DNA of 64,000 nt. It comes from Rhodospirillales bacterium. Lineage in GTDB: Bacteria > Pseudomonadota > Alphaproteobacteria > ATCC43930 > CGMCC-115725. The notes below the pieces were generated by a model. It had not been told where the DNA came from. It did no database searches and saw only the letters and a list, made by a program, of their open reading frames with translations. The stretch covers positions 30,633-94,632 of the forward strand of contig CANJCB010000016.1 of assembly GCA_947473305.1 (NCBI GenBank), read 5' to 3'. The position numbers were made by a program, and so were the translations under genes. Positions 60,628 to 64,000 of the stretch are shown piece after piece (the first letter of the stretch is position 1; every line of letters starts with the position of its first letter).

Positions 60628-61785
60628 CTACTTGCGATAGGGCTTCAGGATATCCCGCGCGATGATGTCGCGATGGATTTCCGACGTGCCTTCCCAGATC
60701 CGTTCCACCCGCGCGTCGCGCCAGTACCGCTGGATCGGGAAGTCCTCCATCATCGACATGCCGCCGAAGATCTGCATGGCGTTGTCGGTCAGCCGGAAAA
60801 TCATTTCCGAGGCGAAGACATTGCACATGGAGGCTTCCTGGCGGGTCAAGGTGCCCTGATCCATCTTCCAGGCGCAGTTCAAGGTCATCAGGTCCGCGAG
60901 CCTCAATTCGGTCGCCATGTCGGCGAGCTTGAAGCCCGTGCCCTGGAAGTCGCCGATGGCCTTGCCGAAGGCCTTGCGGTTGGCGGCCCAATCCGCCGTC
61001 ATCTCCATCACCCGCTCGCCCCGGCCGACGCAATGGGCCGACAGCATGACGCGGCCGGCATAGAGCCATTCGTTGGCGATGCTGAAGCCCTTGCCTTCCT
61101 CGCCCAGGATCTTGGACTTCGGAATCCGCACATCCTCCAGATAGATCGTGTTCGGGTTGTAGCCATGGGTGCAGATGCTCAGCATCGGCGTCACGGTCAC
61201 GCCCGGCGTGTTCTTGTCGAGGAGGAAGGTGGTGAAGAGCTTGCGCGGGCCGCGCGGGGTCTCCTCGACGCCGCTCACCGTGTTCAGGATGATGAAGTCG
61301 GAGATATCGGCGGCGCTGATATAAAGCTTGGTGCCGTTGACGATGAAGTCGTCGCCGTCCTTCACCGCGCGGGTGGTGATGGCGCGGGCATCGGACCCGG
61401 CGCCGGGCTCGGTCAGGGCGAAGCAGTTCTTCCGCTCGCCCCGGATCGAGGGCATCAGGTATTCCTCGATCTGGTCGTCCTTGCAGGCGAGCAGGATGCG
61501 GGTCGGGCGGCCTATGAGAATGCCCAGGCCCGAGCCCGCCTTGCCGATTTCCTTTTCGGCCAGCGACAGGGTGAGGGCGTCGAGCCCGCCGCCCCCCAGC
61601 TCCTCGGGCATGTTCATGGCGTAGAAGCCGTTGTCGATGGCCTTTTTCTTGATCTCCGCGGCGAGGTCCGGCGGGACGCCGCGTTCGCGTTCCACCAGAT
61701 CCTCATGCGGATAGAGCTCGGTTTCGACGAAGCGCTTCAGCGCCGTGACGAGTTCCTGTTGCTCGAAGCTCAGCTCGAAATCCAT
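60628..61785 (-). CDS. Acyl-CoA dehydrogenase
   Basis: A 385-residue acyl-CoA dehydrogenase. N-terminal LSFEQQELVTALKRFVETEL, mid FALTEPGAGSDARAITT and C-terminal RIWEGTSEIHRDIIARDIL are visible. Glu365 in the WEGTSE motif occupies the position of the catalytic base in medium-chain enzymes. It oxidises an acyl-CoA to the 2-enoyl-CoA with electrons to ETF. The ATG at 61785 follows GGGAG; frames extending into the palindromic region beyond 61800 are not real. It is the first coding gene after the palindromic element in a four-gene minus-strand block. Confidence 0.92.
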   Translation of the reverse strand: MDFELSFEQQELVTALKRFVETELYPHEDLVERERGVPPDLAAEIKKKAIDNGFYAMNMPEELGGGGLDALTLSLAEKEIGKAGSGLGILIGRPTRILLACKDDQIEEYLMPSIRGERKNCFALTEPGAGSDARAITTRAVKDGDDFIVNGTKLYISAADISDFIILNTVSGVEETPRGPRKLFTTFLLDKNTPGVTVTPMLSICTHGYNPNTIYLEDVRIPKSKILGEEGKGFSIANEWLYAGRVMLSAHCVGRGERVMEMTADWAANRKAFGKAIGDFQGTGFKLADMATELRLADLMTLNCAWKMDQGTLTRQEASMCNVFASEMIFRLTDNAMQIFGGMSMMEDFPIQRYWRDARVERIWEGTSEIHRDIIARDILKPYRK

Positions 61786-61804
61786 GCTCTCTCGTCTCCC
61801 TACA

Positions 61805-61998
61805 TTACTTCTCCCTCTCCGCCTGGCCGGCAGCGCAAGCTTGCTTGCGCGAGAGGCTGGGGGGAGAGGGTCGGGGTGAGGTGGGGCGAGGGCAGTCTTA
61901 CTGCCGGAGCATCTTTCCACCGGCAAGATGCTCCGGCGCCTCAGCGCCCTCGCCCCACCTCATCCTAAATCCTTCTCCCCCCTGAAGGGCGGAGAAGG
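61805..61998. repeat. REP/cruciform-type palindromic intergenic element
   Basis: Nested inverted repeats fill the gap. TGAGGTGGGGCGAGGGC (61877-61893) pairs exactly with 61946-61962, 17 bp. Inside it, CCGGAGCATCTT (61904-61915) pairs with 61925-61936, 12 bp around a 9-nt loop. A 7-bp hairpin (61833-61839 / 61844-61850) lies to the left and an 8-bp one (61971-61978 / 61991-61998) to the right. The GAGAGGGTCGGGGTGAGGTGGG stretch resembles intergenic repeats common in proteobacteria. It separates two co-oriented genes and could act as attenuator or mRNA stabiliser. Confidence 0.75.
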
Positions 61999-62007
61999 AC
62001 TTGAACA

Positions 62008-62802
62008 TTACTTCCCCTGGAACTTGACCTCGCGCCGCTCGGCGAAGGCGGCCAACGCTTCCTTATGGTCCCAGGTCTCGGCGCAGATCCGCCCCGCCCG
62101 GTGTTCTTCGCGAAGCTGCTCGGCGAAGGCGCGGTTCTGCGCCCGGTCCAGAAGCCCCTTGGCCTGGCCCTGGGCGACCGAGGGACCCGAGGCGAGCTTC
62201 CTGGCAAAGGCCATGGTGGCGGCCTCGAGATCTTCGGCCTTGTGGACCTCGGTCACCATGCCGTTCTGCTGCGCCTTCGTGCCGTCCCACATGTCGCCCG
62301 TATAGACGAAGAGCTTGGCGCGCTCGATCCCGATGAGCCGCGGCAGGAGCCAGGACCCGCCCGCATCCGGCGGGAAGCCGATCCGCGTATAGGCGCAGAT
62401 GAACTTCGACCGGTCCGCCGCGAAGCGGAAATCGCAGCAGAGGGCAAGGTCCAGGCCCGCCCCCGCCGCCGCCCCGTCGATCATGGCGATGGTCGGGATC
62501 GGCAGTTCGAAGACGTCCTGCATCATCTGGAGCGCCACCGCGACCCAGTCATGGCCGGGCTCGTCCGCGTCCTTCTTCTTGGAACTCCATTCCTTGACGT
62601 CCGCACCCGAGGAGAAGGCCCCGCCCCGGCCGGTGACGATGACCGCCCGAACGGCGTCGCCGCTTTTGGCTTTGGCCTTGGTGTCCTTGATCGCCTCCCG
62701 GATCTCCATCAGCGTCGCATAGTTGAGGGCGTTGCGCCGCTCCGGCCGGTTGATGGCGATGGTGCGGATCGGACCGTCGTCAACGATCTCGAGCAATTTC
62801 AT
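62008..62802 (-). CDS. Enoyl-CoA hydratase/isomerase family protein, isomerase-like
   Basis: A 264-residue crotonase-fold protein. The oxyanion loops FSSGADVKEW and GAAAGAGLDLALCCD are present. The Glu144 position is Asp (GAGLD) and the Glu164 position is not acidic (ICAYTRIGFPPDAGG). That combination is typical of PaaG-type or other delta-isomerases rather than hydratases. The ATG at 62802 has AAAGGA 8 nt upstream. It is first in the minus-strand acyl-CoA block, followed by the palindromic element, and divergent from the GntR regulator gene, which probably represses it. Confidence 0.85.
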   Translation of the reverse strand: MKLLEIVDDGPIRTIAINRPERRNALNYATLMEIREAIKDTKAKAKSGDAVRAVIVTGRGGAFSSGADVKEWSSKKKDADEPGHDWVAVALQMMQDVFELPIPTIAMIDGAAAGAGLDLALCCDFRFAADRSKFICAYTRIGFPPDAGGSWLLPRLIGIERAKLFVYTGDMWDGTKAQQNGMVTEVHKAEDLEAATMAFARKLASGPSVAQGQAKGLLDRAQNRAFAEQLREEHRAGRICAETWDHKEALAAFAERREVKFQGK

Positions 62803-63026
62803 GGGGATTGTCCTTTCAGCTGTCGGTGTTCGGCGGGGGGCGGGGCGAGGGGGGCGAGGCGAGGGGCGCAAAGGCTGGGCGGTTGGCGGGGCTCGGAAGT
62901 CCAACGGCAAAACCCCTTGGCCTCCCGGCGTTTTCCTTAAGCGCGCAACCTCGGTTGAATGGGGTTGAATCGGGCGTTGAACCTCTATGCTAAACGCGCG
63001 AAGATGGTCTTATCAACGAAATAAAC

Positions 63027-63041
63027 ATTCGTCTGACGAAT
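63027..63041. promoter_or_regulatory. Candidate operator for the FCD-type GntR regulator
   Basis: ATTCGTC-T-GACGAAT is a perfect 15-bp dyad. Its core TCGTCTGACGA matches TNGTNNNACNA, the consensus of FadR-subfamily GntR regulators. It sits in the 267-bp region between the divergent crotonase (62802) and regulator (63070) starts, 28 bp before the regulator ATG. Binding there would allow autoregulation and control of the acyl-CoA block. Confidence 0.65.
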
Positions 63042-63069
63042 TAAGAAATCGAGCTTGGATCGGGGTAGA

Positions 63070-63825
63070 ATGGCGATCAATTACCAGTCGGTTGTGGCGG
63101 AAGGCCTGTCGAAGCAGATCGCGCGCTCGATCCGCGAGGCGATCCTGTCAGGCGGCTTGCAGGTCGACGAGCGCCTGCCGACCGAGGACGAGCTGGCGGC
63201 CCGCTTCGGCGTCTCCCGCCCGACGATCCGCGAGGCCCTGAAGCGGCTGGCGGCCCAGAACCTCATCCGCTCCCAGCGCGGTCCCACGGGCGGCACCTTC
63301 GTCAACCGCCCGACTTTCGAGGAGGCTTGCGGCACGATCTTCACCGCGACGACCCTGCTGGCGAGCCTGGGCGAATTCGACCTCGACGAGATCGCCGAGG
63401 CCCGCGCCGACCTGGAGCGCGTGACCTGCGCGCTCGCCGCCCGGCACCGCGACGACGAGGATCTGGCGCGTCTTGCCGCCGAGCTTGCCGTGCAGGACGA
63501 CGAGACCCTCTCGGACCTCGAATTCTGCCAGTCCGACGTACGCTTCCACCGCCACATCGCCGAGGCGGCCCATAACCGCGTCATCGCCTTTGTCATGCAA
63601 TCGGTGATCGAAGCGCTCCACCCCGCCGCCAATATGACGGCCGTGCGCTATCTGGATCGCGGGGTCATCCGCCGCTATCACCGCCAGCTCTTCGCCGCCA
63701 TCGAGGCCCAGGACGCCGAAGCCGCCGCCCAGGCGATCCAGCGCCAGATGGAATACCACCGGGAGACCTATGTGAGAGCGCAGGAGGAGCGGCGGAAAAG
63801 GGATGCGATGGAGGAGGGGCGGTAG
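63070..63825 (+). CDS. GntR-family regulator, FCD (FadR-like) subgroup
   Basis: A 251-residue regulator. The winged helix-turn-helix covers residues ~8-78 (LSKQIARSIREAIL, FGVSRPTIREALKRLAAQNLI). The all-helical FCD effector domain (~98-235) has Asp in ARADLERVTC and histidines in DVRFHRHIAEAAHN and RYHRQLFAAI that form the usual metal/ligand site. The ATG at 63070 follows GGGGT; an in-frame TTG 15 nt earlier is less likely. It is divergent from the acyl-CoA genes, and a matching operator lies 28 bp upstream. Effectors of this subgroup are typically organic acids. Confidence 0.88.
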   Translation: MAINYQSVVAEGLSKQIARSIREAILSGGLQVDERLPTEDELAARFGVSRPTIREALKRLAAQNLIRSQRGPTGGTFVNRPTFEEACGTIFTATTLLASLGEFDLDEIAEARADLERVTCALAARHRDDEDLARLAAELAVQDDETLSDLEFCQSDVRFHRHIAEAAHNRVIAFVMQSVIEALHPAANMTAVRYLDRGVIRRYHRQLFAAIEAQDAEAAAQAIQRQMEYHRETYVRAQEERRKRDAMEEGR

Positions 63826-63865
63826 GAGGGCAATTTGATTGCGCTCTCCTGATTCAGATTACTAA

Positions 63866-64000
63866 GAGCCGATCCGGAAAGTTGTTGAATCGGATGAATC
63901 GGATGTGATTCCTATTGGAGCGCCAGATTTTACGGGAGGCGCTTCATGTGGAAACCGGAACATCGCCGCGCAGCGTGCCGGCGTGGCCTACGTTATCCCA
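63866..64000. mobile_element. Left end of an IS5-type insertion sequence (partial, runs off the window)
   Basis: GAGCCGATCCGGAAAGTTGT begins directly after CTAA (63862-63865), which fits the YTAR target preference of IS5-group elements. GAATCGGATGAATCGGATG repeats follow and then a transposase start at 63946. The right end, and therefore the duplication and inverted repeat, cannot be seen. Confidence 0.7.
63946..64000 (+). CDS. IS5-family transposase, N-terminal fragment (3' end outside the window)
   Basis: The frame opens at ATG 63946 with CGGGAGG 6 nt upstream and encodes MWKPEHRRAACRRGLRYP before the window ends. MWKPEHR-x-A...R-x-GLRYP is the recognisable opening of the IS5-type transposase ORF A / DUF4096 group, which continues with a PSDLTDAEW-like segment. 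Only 18 residues are visible, so integrity of the element cannot be judged. Confidence 0.72.
   Translation, partial: MWKPEHRRAACRRGLRYP

Overview
The window is a GC-rich, densely packed chromosomal segment. I read it as coming from an alphaproteobacterium of the Rhodospirillales/Hyphomicrobiales type. The grounds are the gene repertoire (orphan family-5 solute-binding proteins, TauD/TfdA oxygenases, crotonases, ADP-forming acyl-CoA synthetases, a SPINDLY-type glycosyltransferase), the codon bias, and the frequent GTG and TTG starts. No rRNA, tRNA, CRISPR array or phage genes were seen. The only mobile element is the left end of an IS5-type insertion sequence that runs off the right edge.

Layout. 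0-0.4 kb: the 3' end of an MscS channel gene. 0.4-8.4 kb: a three-subunit molybdenum hydroxylase (FAD, 2Fe-2S, Mo subunits) flanked by three solute-binding proteins. 8.5-14 kb: an aldehyde dehydrogenase, two tandem isopenicillin-N-synthase-like oxygenases, a divergent LysR regulator and an aspartate-dehydrogenase-like gene. 14-19.5 kb: cupin, alpha/beta hydrolase, AlaX-type tRNA editing protein, a divergent pair of equal-length TauD-type oxygenases, and a metallo-beta-lactamase-fold hydrolase. 19.5-23.3 kb: a five-gene minus-strand envelope operon (LpoB-like, TPR lipoprotein, YcfL-like, CsgG/LpoB-like, glycine-zipper lipoprotein). 23.5-31.4 kb: crotonases, a cupin, two MFS transporters with a small membrane protein between them, and an amidase.

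31.4-40.9 kb is the most coherent catabolic locus. A minus-strand run encodes an amino-acid-type ABC permease and ATPase, an ADP-forming acyl-CoA synthetase, a crotonase, an M20 amidohydrolase and two VOC proteins. Divergent from it is a pair made of an alpha-only ADP-forming CoA ligase and a methylaspartate-ammonia-lyase-like enzyme. 40.9-52.7 kb: a low-GC DUF4190 membrane protein, a RidA/DUF1028 pair, a CaiB/BaiF CoA-transferase, two more solute-binding proteins, three TauD-type oxygenases, an MFS exporter and a hydrolase. 52.7-57.6 kb: two glycosyltransferases facing a TPR/O-GlcNAc-transferase-like protein. 57.6-63.8 kb: an acyl-CoA degradation block (ADP-forming synthetase, dienoyl-CoA-reductase-like SDR, acyl-CoA dehydrogenase, crotonase) with a divergent FCD-type GntR regulator that has a clear palindromic operator upstream.

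Taken together, the window looks like an accessory catabolic region for import and CoA-dependent or oxygenase-dependent breakdown of small organic acids and amines. Product families are mostly well supported; actual substrates are not determinable from sequence alone.
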